From Locusta migratoria (taxonomy: Eukaryota > Arthropoda > Insecta > Orthoptera > Acrididae): a stretch of 64,000 nt of DNA. Shown here in pieces: positions 45,191 through 57,187 of this stretch. The stretch covers positions 168,854,549-168,918,548 of the forward strand of contig CM048750.1 of assembly GCA_026315105.1 (NCBI GenBank), given 5' to 3'. Numbering within the stretch: the stretch's first letter is position 1; each line of letters starts with the position of its first letter. Under the pieces are notes generated by a model. The model made no database searches and was not told the origin of the DNA. It saw nothing but the letters and a program-made list of their open reading frames with translations. The position numbers were made by a program, and so were the translations under genes.

Positions 45191-46998
45191 GTAAGGCAGC
45201 GCTGCGCCTCGCTCCGCTCCGCTCACAGTGACCAGTGCCGGCGTGACGTCACCACAGTGCGGCCGAGCTGCTGCTCTTCCTCAACTCGCTTTTCTTCACC
45301 GAAGCTCCGACTTCCGCTGCGTCACAGGAGTATTCAGTCCATCACGGTGTCATCGCAAACTGTCCATTACTGACTGCAAATGCGCGAACAAATACGATAA
45401 TTTCATCCGTATCATTCATCTATACTTCTACGAGAAGTGTTTGTTTGTTTCTTTATTTACTTTTTTTTAAATTTATTTAACCTGCACCGGTGTCGATGTC
45501 GTCAGGTGCGACGTACCGATTCTCATTAAAAACCACGAACCTACATTGCTCTACAATGGAAAATTCCATCGTACATGGTAAGTCACTTAAGCCTTTAATC
45601 TCGGTTGCATTCGGAACGATTAAAGATATCGGAACAATATTTTATAACCACTGATGGCATTTAAACTGACTGTATGATCAGTCATCCACAGTTCCTATTC
45701 TATTTGAATAAGGACCTACCTGTCTCCAGTGAAAAAAAATTTAATACGCATTTCCAATCTACTGAACTATTTAACAATCTAAAGTCCCCTTTCGACTAAG
45801 CCACTTAAATACGTAATATCACTGAGAATCCTATGAAACCACGAAATTAGATCGTTGTGGTTTGCAACAAAGCTTTTCGTCAAAATCTGAAAATATAGTA
45901 ACAGTAATCTCTGTTAAGAGGAACAGCCAAAATGGCTTGTTTAAAAAAAAGTTTACATAAAAATGTCTATAAATTTTATTGAGATCGATTTTGGCAAGTC
46001 TGCCAGCTTCAGTTTTGAAAGTTGTACGTGACGAACTTAATATTTAAATATTCACCTAGTAACATACCGTCACTGTTTAATTACACTTTGGACCTCAACA
46101 TGAGTATGCCGAAAACAGTATTAATTAAATTCTAAGGAAGCCTTAGGTAACCTTTTTTTTTTAATTAGCGATTTTGGCCCGTCATTTTTACGCAGATTTT
46201 CAGTACGGCGTATTAGATGTTGGCAAAACGTTTTAAAAACCTTAACGATCTAATCTACATTTATCATAGGTTCCTGAATGATAATATGAATTTAATTTGA
46301 TTTTTTAAAAGTAGGCTATCAGGTCTCATCTGCTTATGCAGATTTCAATTAGAATATTAAGTAGCTACTAAATATCTGGCTCATCGTAATTTCTCAGGCT
46401 TTGCCATGTAAATATCGGTCGAAGTTGTTAAATGTGTGTTGTATCAATAGTATTACCCATCTCACATCCTTTTTTGTTAAGTATTAGATGGAAGGTTTCA
46501 CATACCTCGCCTGCCACACATTTTTCCCGTAAAAATAGATGATTTAGTGCTTCCAGATATGTAAAAAGTTACGAGCATGCAATACGTATCAAAATACTTA
46601 CCATCCCAGTAACATAATTCCCTGAAAACATTTCTTCGATATCTTCAACGATTCCGGGGATATTTGTGGTTAAAAGCTTACGTGACTCACCATGTACACA
46701 CTTTGATGCCAACAATTTGCTTTGAAGTACTGTCATACCTTATTAAATAATATTGTGATAAAAAATCTAATGTAAATATGAAGATGTTAATTCCTCGTTA
46801 GCGTGCGCAAGTGGCATTGGGTACTGTATGATTTTCTGTGACAAGGCCCTCGCAACTTTGATAAGTGATGATGGAAATTTCTCTTACATGAAACAAAAAT
46901 GCACAGAGTGTGGAAAAGTATCGTATTAATTTCCAGCAGCGATTATAGATAATGTTTTACGTGTATCTTATGATCTTCGTGTGTTATGCAGTTTTGGT
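45191..46998. other. Possible intron of the 45.2-kb candidate, AT-rich
   Basis: No coding exon recognised. A hairpin motif, CTGAAGC-T-GGCA-GACT-TGCC-AAAATCG, lies on the minus strand at 45984-46012. Confidence 0.3.
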
Positions 46999-47000
46999 GA

Positions 47001-47011
47001 TTTATTTATTT

Positions 47012-47047
<36 letters not shown>

Positions 47048-47051
47048 TTTT
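47001..47051. repeat. (ATTT)n microsatellite
   Basis: About 12 units with one slip near 47013. Confidence 0.95.
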
Positions 47052-47605
47052 TTACCTCACGACTTGTTGGCTTAACCACCATAGCTTACGTTATACGTAA
47101 CCTTTTGTGTAATTAAAACAGCAGTAAACTGAAATTGGCGATAACGGAATTCGTGATGGTTTAGTGTAGTCGGTTTCGAGACCGTAGGTGAAGAGCAAAA
47201 GAAAATAAGACGTGTGTTTGCTTTGCCGTCATGTAGAGTTAACTGTGGCAAATGAAGAGTACCTCGTTATGCAGAGCGCGCCGCTGGTGAGTGTTGACAG
47301 AGGCGGATGACTGATGGGCTGTGATGTTGACAGTCCCCGCCGCTTGCCCACACACTACCTGGCTGTGGCCGTTTTGTCTGGCACGCCTCGGGCCCATATC
47401 CACCTGTTGCCAGGCGCTGGCGTTAAATGCTTCTCTCGGCATTCAGTGGCTGCAAAGCAGGCCGCGAATATGCTCCATAAGTCATGACGCGGCTCCAGTC
47501 ATATAACCTTACAGCGGATGCGCTGTTGTGAAAAAGTACACCACCAGCAATTTTATACCTTCTCCATTCTCTAACCTTCTGCTACCGTTTCACTAATACC
47601 ATATA

Positions 47606-47920
47606 AAGGTAAAGCAGTCATCAATCCGAAGATTGGTTTGAACACCACAGTGCTTTACTAGGCATGGTACTGTTTGGAGGTGGTATGCCGTTGCCTTCCT
47701 CCGACCTTCGAACTGACTTACCCAGCCAGTTATAGGGGGACCTACAGTTTAACGTGGGTTCCGAACCACGGTGCTACTTGGTATTTTTCACATGAGCAAT
47801 ACTGCCAGAGGTGAAAGAAGTGGAAAGTGACAGATAAAAATCCTAGGACCTGGCGGAGATCGAACCCGCGACCTTTGGATTTGTAGTCTGGCACTCTACC
47901 ACTGTGCAACCGAGGTGCAC
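47606..47920 (-). mobile_element. tRNA-derived SINE, long form (about 315 bp)
   Basis: Minus-strand tRNA-like head at 47845-47920 ('gatcgaacccgcgacc', B-box complement; anticodon-like loop reads ACA). The body 'gtaaagcagtcatcaatccg' to 'accacggtgctact' is a text I recognise from grasshopper repeats. Acceptor pairing is poor, so not a functional tRNA. Confidence 0.7.
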
Positions 47921-47992
47921 TTATAAACGGTATATTTCTGAAATAATAATGATAATAGTGTCCGCTGCAGTTGTTATTCACTTTTTTAAAAA

Positions 47993-48864
47993 CTAGCTGA
48001 AAACCCGGCGTTGCCCGGGTACTTATTTATTTATTCCTGCCATTTTTCAGGTATATATTCATTCGTATAAGGGCTGTATGTCTGTAAAATCTCTTGGAAA
48101 TACAATTAGTAGTAAAGAAGTAATAGATTAAAACTTGGTGCGTGATGGAGCGGTTTTCCATGAATGTTACTGTTTACTCATAAACTACGTGTCGGAATGT
48201 GATACAATTTAGAAGCTACATTCAACTATATATGTGTATACTGTCTGTACAGTTTCTGTCGCTACAATTTGTAGTGTTCGAATTATAAATTGTAACGTCA
48301 TACCGAGAGCCGTAGTTTTACTCCATAAACAGCGGAAAAGTAGTAAGCGAGAAACATTTTTCCTTTCATCATTTTACTATGGTTGCCAGCGAGAAAAAGT
48401 TTAATAAAAGTTTGAAATTATGTTTAAAGTTTGTTGCAAGTCGCTAAGTACTGTCATTCTCATACAGAGTATTTCGAAAGTCTCGCCGCATTATATGGCA
48501 TTTTTTGCGATTTCTATTGGTTATGACGTAATATCTTTTGAACCATGTGCCGTACGTGATTCTTAACCATGCAGCAATTGTTATCTCACGGTAAGGAATG
48601 TGTGTACCAAATTTGGTTGAAACCGGTCGAATGGTTTAGGAGAAAATGAGCAGCATTGTCGCAAAATGCAGCAGTTTTTCGCGCATCTCATTGTTTATGA
48701 CGTCATATCTCGTGAACTATGTATTGTACGTGATTCTTATACTTACGGCGACCATCCTTATGGATTGAAGCTTACGTGTACAAAATTTCATAAATATTGG
48801 AATAAAACTGTAAATTTGTATCCAACACGTACAAACATACGGACACTCTGCTTTATATATTAGA
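47993..48864 (-). mobile_element. Helitron-like non-autonomous element
   Basis: Read on the minus strand it starts TC ('tctaatatataaagcagag') and ends with CTAG preceded by a GC-rich hairpin: stem acccgg/ccgggt at 48003-48008 and 48015-48020, about 7 bp from the CTAG at 47993-47996. Helitrons are known for 5' TC, 3' CTRR and such a hairpin. The base after CTAG is T as expected; the base before TC is T and not the expected A. No Rep/helicase coding sequence. Confidence 0.6.
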
Positions 48865-48866
48865 AG

Positions 48867-50145
48867 GAACGACTGGTTTCGTGAGGTTTAGTCACATTTT
48901 CATGCTACATACCTGCATGAAAAGAAACCACCAGAACATTTGGAAGTGACAAACCGGATAAAACGTAACTACATATAGAGAATAGGCCGAAAACGAGGCA
49001 AAACAAAAAACCAAAATACAATTATCCACTGAGTTGGATGGTACTTTCAATTAATCCTTTAATGCATGACTCTTTATTTGAAGCTATAAAAACTACCACG
49101 ATTAATGTATAGTGCGTATATACCGAGAAAAATGTTGAAAAAAAATCCTTATCATTATTATGCACTGCTAGCAACAAAAAGTTCATAGCTGTTCAGCTGT
49201 ACAGTGCTTCCATCGTGTGCCCGATGCAATAAATACAACTTCTGTGCCTCTCATCTTTCCAGAAAGTAACTCATAATGTAACAGTAGTAGGTGATTGACT
49301 ACTTTTACATGGCATAGAAGGAATACTAAAGTGAATAAACGCACATGTTAGGAGTAACTCAATGCAGCTAACTGTCGAACTGATTCAGTAGCGCTCTGCA
49401 ACTTACAATTTCCAGGACGAGCTACCAGTATATATAGCACTATGTATAGAAGCAGCTACAAATGAATTTGTGGTAAAAGTTCGAACTGTTTGATAGATAA
49501 TGTGAAAAATAAGGAATGATCAGGTTAAAACATTATTGGATCCAAAATAAAAAAAAAAAATAAAAATAAAAATAAAAAAAAAACAATTCCTTGGTTCCTA
49601 AAACTTTTCCCACGGTTAAAAACATATAGGCAACATGCGCCTCCGTTAATTAAAGTTAGTAACCGAGCGAGTCAGACTATTAATAATCAGGATAAGAAAA
49701 CGCCGTTAAAATATGGCGAAGAAGCGAGATATAACCCATTGAACGCTCCTGACTTCTTGTTGGTATATTTCAGTTTATGTTCAATGTGTTTTATCTCTTT
49801 TCCTCGTCATATTTTAATGACTTTTTCTTGTCCTGTTTTAATGGTCTCAATTTCTCGGTGTCTAGGTTTGATTGACGTAGGTGGATGTTGGCTATTTGTT
49901 TTTAACTGTGGTAAAATTTTTAGTAACCAGGGGATTGGGTTTTTTATTTTTATTTTTGGATCCCCTTGTTTTAATTGCAGATATTATCCAACTCAGTCGA
50001 TAATTGTATTTTCTCTTTTGTATTGCTTTGTTTTCGACCTATTCTCTATATGTAGTTATGTTTTAACCTAACCTTCTGCTTTTTTTAATTCGGATATGTA
50101 ACTTGAAGATGTGGCTAAACGTCACGAAACTGGCAAACGGTTAAA
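48867..50145. mobile_element. Fold-back element with 165-bp arms
   Basis: Arms 48867-49040 and 49982-50145 are inverted copies ('aactacatatagagaatagg' against 'cctattctctatatgtagtt'). Each outer end carries the hairpin motif: minus strand 48872-48904 with stem GTGA-CTAAACC-TCAC before GAAACC, and plus strand 50102-50133 with GTGG/CGTCAC partial stem before GAAACTGG. The interior is AT-rich without a convincing gene; the 110-residue frame at 49739-50071 is T-rich and largely arm sequence. Confidence 0.75.
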
Positions 50146-51217
50146 AAAATTAAGAACAGCTTAAGCAGACCTTTATATCAAATATGAATTGTTTCAGCTG
50201 TGGACATCCGCCCTCAAAAGTTTTATGTACAATTTATTCTATTGTTAATCTTCACTAGTTAAATTACTTTACACACTTTTTCTTCTAATAATTGTAAGCG
50301 ACGACTTTTCGACTGTTGTCAAATGAACAAGCCGCGACTGCTTCTTTTGCACGTTTTAATTTAGAGTCAGTATGTGGAGAAGAGAGAAATAGGAAGTGAA
50401 CTACATTTGCATGCTGCTATTTTGAATAGCTGACATCAGATATTAATTTTCCTGTATATTTTTATTTATTACACCTGTTCCACGGATTTATCAGCCGAGT
50501 TATTTCTCAGTCTATTCGAAAAAAAGTAATGAAGTCATTTAGACTTGGATCTGAATGAATACTAGAACCATAACATTTAATTATTTGAAATTGAAGATAA
50601 GGGTAGTGATGATATTCAACAGATTACAGACGTACAGGAGTTCTTTATGAGGAATCTGAAAGACACGTGTAGGTGTAAAAGTGTGTTAACACGACAAAAA
50701 ACAAGAGAAAACACATTGTGAAAATTTTACCCTGTCCATAAGTAAATGTGATGGGAATAACTCATGAAATTCGTGCTTTCATTAAAATAATGTAGCTTTA
50801 ACTCTATTCATGAAATCGTAAACTGTACAAATATGTGTATAAACAGACAGTGAGACACATACAAATTCTCGCGCGAAAGAGGTAATAAACTAATTCAAGA
50901 CGGATTATTACTTTTTGATTGGAACAAGAAAAGGTCGTCGTACTGATATGGAACGTGGGCAGCAACTTAAGCAAGAATGCAACTACTTAGGGCTGCAATC
51001 AGTTTGTTGCTGTTTGATGACGAGCGAACGGTGTATAACAGGAGAAAAAGTATAAAATCGTATAAAAAGTTCGTATCATGTTTGAAGTGGTTCTTGCTAA
51101 CAGTTACAGTTCTAACAATTTGAGTGAATTCACCACAATAAATTAAAATCTTAACCCTTGCAGATGCCTAGCAAAATCAGGTAAATACGAGGTAAAATAT
51201 TGTCCACTAAAGATGCA
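50146..51217. other. Unassigned AT-rich DNA
   Basis: Nothing recognised. Confidence 0.35.
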
Positions 51218-51218
51218 A

Positions 51219-52511
51219 TGATTAGATTAGATTTGATTAGATTAATACTTGTTCCATAGATCATATATACGACATTTCGTAATGATGTGGAACATGTCAG
51301 TCTAGTAAATGTTGTCTACACTTGACAATCAATATTTTAAGGATTTTTATTACATTTTTTGTTGTTTTTTATTTATTTTTTACAGTTTTATCTAAAAATT
51401 CATCTACATTGTAGAAGGAGTTTTTAAATACTAGTTGGCTATCTGTCAGACTTTTGATGCTACTGGGTAAGTGATCAAAGACTTTTGTGGCAGCATAATT
51501 CACCCCTCTCTAACCCAAAGTTAGATTTAACCTTGAATAGTGAATATCATCCTTTCTCCTAGTGTTGTAACTATGCACACTGCTATTACTTTTGAATTAG
51601 GTCGGATTGTTAATAACAAATTTCATGAGTGAATATATGTATTGTGAAGCTAAAGTGAAGATCCCTAGATCCCTAAATAATGGTCTGCAGGATGCTCTTG
51701 GGTGGGCTTCACGCTTCACGCTTTTGTGCAATGAATACTTTTTTACTCGATGTTGAATTGCCCCAGAATATGATCCCATATGAAAGCAATTAATGAAAAT
51801 AGTCGTAGGAAGCTAATTTACTGAGATGTATATCACCAAATTTTGCAATGACTCAGATAGCATAAGTAGCTGAACTCAGGAGATCTTGAATGTGTTTCTT
51901 CCAATTCAGTCCCTCTTCAATGCATACACCTAAAAATTTTTAATATTCTACCGTAGTTACAGATTTATGTTTTATTAACGGTGTCATTCCATTTACTGTA
52001 TGGAACTGAATATACTGGGTTTTATCAAAGTATAATGAGAGTTCATTTGTAGAGAACCACTTAATAACTTTCTGAAAGATATCATTTACAATTTCCTCAT
52101 TTAATTCCTGTTTGTCAGGTTGATAGCTATACTTGTATCATCAGCAAAAAGTACTAGCTTAGCATCTTCGTGAATGTAGAATGGCAAGTCCTTAATATAT
52201 AGTAAGAACAGTAAGGGACCCAAGATCGAACCTTGTGGGACACCATTTTTGATAATTTCCCAGTTGGAGGAATTAATTGTTTCATCTATATTATATGAAC
52301 TTTTTGCACTCTTACAGTTAAGTATGATTTAAACAATTTGTGCACTGTCCCACTCATACCACAATACTTAAGCTTATGTAGAAGAATCCCATGATTTACA
52401 CAATCAAAAGCCTTTGAGAGATCACAAAAAATCCCAACTGGTGATGTCCGGTTATTCAAATCATTGCATACGTCTGAATATTTATTGCGGCATGCAATCA
52501 ATTTGCTCTTA
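51219..52511 (-). mobile_element. LINE with (TAATC)n tail, 5'-truncated
   Basis: The left (3') end is 'attagattagatttgattagatta', the complement of a TAATCTAATC tail. A minus-strand peptide (52286-52501) reads VGIFCDLSKAFDCVNHGILLHKL (RT motif A), and further left, frameshifted, the strand encodes GSILGPLLFL-type and LFADD-type text around 52130-52250. The rest is C-terminal and untranslated region. A piece of the same 3' end is at 36580-36780. Confidence 0.8.
52286..52501 (-). pseudogene. LINE reverse transcriptase fragment, motif A
   Basis: 71-residue frame with CDLSKAFDCVNH, the first catalytic-aspartate block of non-LTR reverse transcriptases. The protein is cut on both sides: by truncation near 52511 and by a frameshift near 52290, beyond which motif B and F-A-D-D-like text continue in other frames. 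Confidence 0.8.
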
Positions 52512-53480
52512 ACCAGTATCCAAATAATAAATTATCTTAAAAAGTTGTTATGAAGAAGTGGCTAAAGTGCCATTAAAAACACTAAAAGAGCTAAACTGTG
52601 AACTATCTTGAATACATTTAGTAGTTCGTTCAGTATACGCTTGCTTTAAGTTAAAAACATCCGTGTGAAAGTATAAGGCACGCCTGTCTGAAGGTTAAGA
52701 TTCAGCGGGCTGACGTAAAACCTGAACACACCGGAAGTATGCATAACCGTCTTATCTAGCAATTTACGTCGTTACTCTGTTAGTGACTTCTTGGTCCTTA
52801 GAAACAATGAGATGATAAACAGCTTACTTTTCCTGTACAGTGTAAGTGGCCACAGCGTGAACGCCGCGGACTACTATGTCCCACCTCTTGTTTCTCCCTC
52901 TCCAGTTACATTAGAAAATAGCGCGAGAGAAACAGAATATTTAAATGCTTCCATGCGAGCCCTGGTTCATTTTACCTTTTCTTCGCGGTACTTACATTGG
53001 TGCTCCTAGCCATTTCGCTGCTTTAGATGCGTTTTATGCTGAGCGATGTTTTTTCTTTTTCTTTTTTTTTTATTTTTTTTTATTTTGTCGCAGTACTGCG
53101 CCGCCACTGTAATGCAGATGGCGTTTCATACACTATTCAGTGGTTCGATACGCTCTCTCGAGAAACGACTGAATTTGTTTCCATTATTCGTTAGAATTAC
53201 AGTGCGGTATCAAATTTAGATCTCATTTGTCAAATTTTAAGAATTATCAAAGGTAAAATCGCATTGAACGAACTTTGCGTATGGTTGACTTCAGCTCTAA
53301 CATTGCAGTACACTTAATGTACACTAACATAGCGTTAGTCCCCAATATTGATGACGTGTGCGTTTATTCGTTGCTTATATTAGCCCACTCTTTAATCACC
53401 TTCCACTCAACTCTCTCCATTTTGGTTTCGTTTTCATGAAGCTCAATCTTTATGACGACATGTCTCCTGAACTATGTCTC
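52512..53480. other. Unassigned DNA
   Basis: T-rich tract at 53046-53090. A 72-residue plus frame at 52791-53009 has no known motif. The right edge (53430-53490) resembles Helitron-like body text ('gacatgtctcctgaactatg'). Confidence 0.3.
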
Positions 53481-53491
53481 TTATAATAATA

Positions 53492-54425
53492 CTAGCTGAA
53501 CCCCCACTGCTTCGCATGCGTAGGCTGGTTGGTCTGCACCAGTTTTTTCTTTTTAATCCTGATGAAGAATCCATATCTTAAGTTTCATAGTTATAGCTTA
53601 AAATTTGAGTTAACAGCACCATATTTTTGAAAATCAATTTTTGCATCTCGTATTTGACCCCCTTATTGGTCGAATTTCCAACAACACCGAAACACGTGTC
53701 TTTTAAATTCGAACCCCAAATCCAAATCCGAAAATTTGTGTAGTTCTAACTTCAAAATTGCCTAAATAGCAACAGATTTTTGAAAAAGATCCCCTCTCCA
53801 ATGTAACCCCCTTGATGGTTGAATTTCCAAAAATACCGAAACACGTATTTTTTAACGTCTAACCAACTATACAAGTATACGTTTTTGCAGCTCTAGCTTC
53901 AAAATTTTACCAATAGCAACGTGTTTTCCAAAAGAATTTTTTATCATCTATTTAACCCTCTTACTTGTTGAATTTCCAAAAATACTAAAAATCATGAATT
54001 TTTAATCCTGACCAAGATTCCATATCTGAAGTTTCGTAGTTGTAGCTTAAAATTTGAGTTAACAGCAACATATTTTTGGAAATCAATTTTTTGCATCACC
54101 TATTTTACCCCCTTATTTGTCGAATTTCAAAAATTGCCGAAACACGTGTCTTTTAAATTCGAACCCTGAATTAAAATCTGAAATTTTGTAGTTTTAGCTT
54201 CAAAATTGCCTAAATAGCTACGTATTTTCAAAAAACGTTCCATCCCCTATTTCACCCCCTTACGGACGGAATATCGAAAAATCGCTTCTTAAATGACGCC
54301 TACAGAGTAAGATCAACACCCTCTACAAATTTCAAGTTTCTACCTTCAGTGGTTTGGGCTGGACGGTGATGAGTCAGTCAGTCAGTCAGTCAGTCAATCG
54401 GGACAGTTCCTTTTATATATAGAGA
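53492..54425 (-). mobile_element. Helitron-like element with internal tandem array
   Basis: On the minus strand it begins A|TC ('tctctatatataaaagg' from 54425) and ends CTAG|T (53495-53492), matching the A-T target and TC...CTAG ends of Helitrons. Near the CTAG end lies the palindrome 'cgcatgcg'. The body is a tandem array of five units (landmark 'acccccttan' at 53657, 53806, 53955, 54107, 54254; spacing 147-152 bp). A (CAGT)n tract lies at 54372-54397. No coding sequence. Confidence 0.65.
53573..54300. repeat. Tandem array, about 150-bp units x5
   Basis: Each unit contains 'gtttgtagctntagcttcaaaatt'-like text, a variable A/T-rich middle, and 'cccccttannggtcgaatttc'. Units 1 and 4 resemble each other most ('aaaatttgagttaacagcaacata'), as do 2 and 5 ('attgcctaaatagcaacg'), hinting at a three-unit higher-order repeat. 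Confidence 0.75.
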
Positions 54426-54540
54426 TTATTTTCCCGCTTCGTAGACTAGAATATTAGCAAACCGTCTGCGAAATATATTACGCGTGGAGTTGAAGGTAAA
54501 GACTGTTGCGACCGTCGCCTTTTGTTGTTTCCTACTCGTC

Positions 54541-54738
54541 AAATGTTCAAATGTTTGTATAGCTTATGGGAGTTAACTACGTTGTCATCAGACCCTAAAC
54601 ATACAAACTACTTATCAACTAGCTTATCCTAAGGACGGCACAGATATCCATGCCCGAGGGGGGATTCGAACCCCCGACCGTAGTGGCCGTGCAGACCGTG
54701 ACTGGAACGCCTCAGTCCCCTCAGCCACCGCGGCCGGC
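54541..54738 (-). mobile_element. tRNA-derived SINE, CAAATG-tail family, 11-bp TSD
   Basis: Full-length minus copy. The 11-mer 'tcctactcgtc' flanks it at 54530-54540 and 54739-54749 without mismatch. B-box complement 'ggattcgaaccccc' at 54662-54675. Confidence 0.95.
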
Positions 54739-55180
54739 TCCTACTCGTCCCCGTCTAGTCGCCAGTAAAGGTACTGGTGCAGGTATCGAAGTAAACTGTA
54801 ACAACTAGTCAGATTAATAATACCAGTTTTATTGACCGAAACTGATAATACTCAAGAACGTAAGTCTGTTTCTTCTTTCTTCTCGCGATGTCGTCCGTAT
54901 GATGCTAGCTGCGCTGTAACCTAGTTACTGCTAAGTTCGTTGCTGCGTCCTAACTTAGTACTGTCCTGAGTTCTTACTAGTAACTGACGGCCGTCCAGAC
55001 GTATGTCGGCCTAGATATAGCCGCTTGTAGAGGGCGCGCATCTTGGGTTACTCCTTCCAGGATGCGCGGCGCCTGCTTGCGATTGGCTTTCGGTCGATCG
55101 CTGCCTTCTCTACGATCGTTCTCTTACGTCTGGTGTGTTGCGCTGACTTTACTCCATAACAAAGACGAAATAAATTTTCA
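54739..55180. other. Unassigned DNA
   Basis: Balanced base composition, with no recognised motif. Confidence 0.3.
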
Positions 55181-55405
55181 TGCATTGCAATGTTTTTGAT
55201 GTCATACCTCTTAAATTATGTGTATTACTATGATATAATTTCGGAGGTACATTCAGTGATATATGTAGGATCAATTTTCATACTGTCGCGAATAGAATTT
55301 GCAATAAAATCATTATATATCTAAATCTCATGCATGATAGGGTGGTTTTATCTGACTCTAATTGTGAACTCCTATCTCAGGAACTATGTGTGGCAGTATG
55401 ATATA

Positions 55406-56096
55406 CAAGGTGCATCTGAAACGTTCAATTGTCTCAGGAAATATGGGAAACAAGAGTTACAAACAAGACACCTTTACTAGCCTTCATAGTAATCGCGATT
55501 GGCTATAACACACTTCTGACATCGGTGGTACAGGTGTTGGAAACTGTCAGCAAACGCTTCTTCTGAAATCGCTCGAAGCACTGAGGTCACGCGTTCTTGG
55601 ATCTCCGCAAATGTTGCCGGATCTTCAACTCTTCTGCTATCATTCTCAAAGACAGCTGTCAATCATCCGCAATTATTCCTCTCATTCGTTCTATGTTGTC
55701 TGGGACTGTGATTGTGGACGTCGACCCGAAATGGCTCATCCTCAACATCTTACTTTCCGTCTCTGAAGCGTTTCAACCATTCACACACGTTTTACTCACA
55801 GCTTCAACACCATACAGTTTAATTAACATTTCAGAGGTCTCCGTCGCAGTTTAGCCTAATTTGAAACAAACTTTAAGGTTAACGCATTGCTTCATTTTGC
55901 GATCTATTGTGCAATGACAAGAGTTCTCACACTGACCCTGTTTGCTGGATCTCAGCATGTATTACCGCTTCACTGCAGTGCTTTGACGATAGGGAGCACT
56001 TTTGACATGTCGCTGAATGTGTATGCGCGGGCACCTTGCCAGCGCGGATTGTAAAATGTGGGACCATTCAAGGAACTTTTAAATAAACGCACCCTG
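55406..56096 (-). mobile_element. Mariner-type element, deleted
   Basis: TA at 55404-55405 and 56097-56098 flank ends beginning 'caaggtgcatctgaaacg' and finishing 'aataaacgcaccctg', imperfect inverted repeats. 691 bp long. The minus strand encodes a short transposase remnant. Confidence 0.7.
55477..55860 (-). pseudogene. Mariner transposase N/C-terminal remnant
   Basis: The minus-strand frame at 55477-55662 (FENDSRRVEDPATFAEIQER to CVIANRDYYEG) corresponds to a C-terminal end of a mariner-like transposase. Upstream text to 55860 (EMLIKLYGVEA, WLKRFRDGK-like) looks like the N-terminal helix-turn-helix in another frame. The catalytic middle is missing. Inactive. Confidence 0.55.
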
Positions 56097-56832
56097 TAAT
56101 TTCTAAAGCCCATTGAGAGGTATGTGTGCATACTGTCTGTAAATATCTCGTCACTGCAATTAGTAGTTTAGAAGTAAAAAGTTGTAAAGTTATGTCGAAT
56201 GACGTATTTGCACTGCATGAACAGAGGTAACGTATTAAGAGATAAACTTCACATAGTTAAGAAGAAATGATGAGATAAATAATGAAAAGCACGAAAACCT
56301 GTTGCATCATGGGACGCGTAGATCACGAGGCTTTGTTCATACACTATTTAAGAACGAGAGTGACTTGCAACGAACTTTTGACATTTTTCAAACCTATACG
56401 AAACTTGTTATAGCTGACAATCCAAAGAAAATGACTAAATAAGTATATCACTTACTACTCTTCCGCTATTCAATCAGTAAGGCTTCGGCACGAAGCTACA
56501 TGTTATTATTTCTACCGATACGTTTTACTGACAGTAAGGACGTATACCGCTATCGCTGAATGCTCCTCCTAATTTATATCATTATACCACATGTTGTTCG
56601 GGAGCTATGAGGTCATAAATAATAAGAGTTCATGAAGATCCGCCTCATCACGGATAAGGTATTAATCTATTACGTGTTTACTGCTCGCTGTGTTCGCGAT
56701 CCCTATCCCAGAAACAATAAATACACAATGTTAAACGTACCTTCAAAAATGTACCATAGTGCTACACATACTTCAGGAGAAATTACGTTTTCAGCAAAGA
56801 GATGCTTGAAAAATCGCATAATGTAACAGTTT

Positions 56833-57180
56833 TTAATTTGTCAGAGATGTTTTATATTTAGAAAGAAAATCTGAACCTAATATAATATCTATCACCAACC
56901 CACTTACCACAAAACATCTGATATTAAATTCGTATCCACAACATTTAAATTGTAAACTCATTTTTTGCCTGATGGGCTTACGTTTCCCCCCTGTAGCTGT
57001 CTTAATTGTTACGCTATTTACTGGGAATATAGCTAACTGTTTGTTCTTTATTCTGGTCAGAAAACTTTCTGACACAGTTGACATGTTACTTTCCCTATCC
57101 AGAAATGCATTTACTCTTGCTTTTCCAACATCTGTCTCAACTATTGGCTGTACAACAACTTTTTCTTCCCTATCTAATAG
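56833..57180 (-). pseudogene. Gypsy-type retropepsin fragment
   Basis: The minus strand reads VVVQPIVETDVGKARVNAF, LDRESNMSTVSESFL (where an active protease has D-S/T-G; here D-R-E-S, so catalytically broken), ATGGKRKPIRQKM, and VIDIILGSDFLSKYK (the second conserved block, I-L-G-x-D-F-L). This order fits the aspartic protease of Ty3/gypsy retrotransposons. No reverse transcriptase follows; a stop lies at 56833-56835. Confidence 0.65.
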
Positions 57181-57187
57181 AAAATTT

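Larger units (their letters stand above)
55185..56830. mobile_element. Diverged Helitron-like body, interrupted by mariner
   Basis: Text before the mariner ('aactatgtgtggcagtatgata') and after it ('gtgtgcatactgtctgtaaatatc') matches neighbouring positions of the Helitron-like element at about 48180-48260, so the mariner at 55406-56096 split it. Ends not located. Confidence 0.45.

Noticed and set aside
44429..45226. 265-residue minus-strand open frame with poly-Gly
   Set aside because: Antisense of the RTE LINE joined to the translated GC-rich (CCG)n block; no independent motif.
47845..47920. Functional tRNA (Cys-like loop)
   Set aside because: Continuous with a known-looking SINE body and acceptor stem mismatched.
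49739..50071. 110-residue Phe/Cys-rich membrane-like protein
   Set aside because: T-rich frame overlapping the right arm of a fold-back element; no support for coding.
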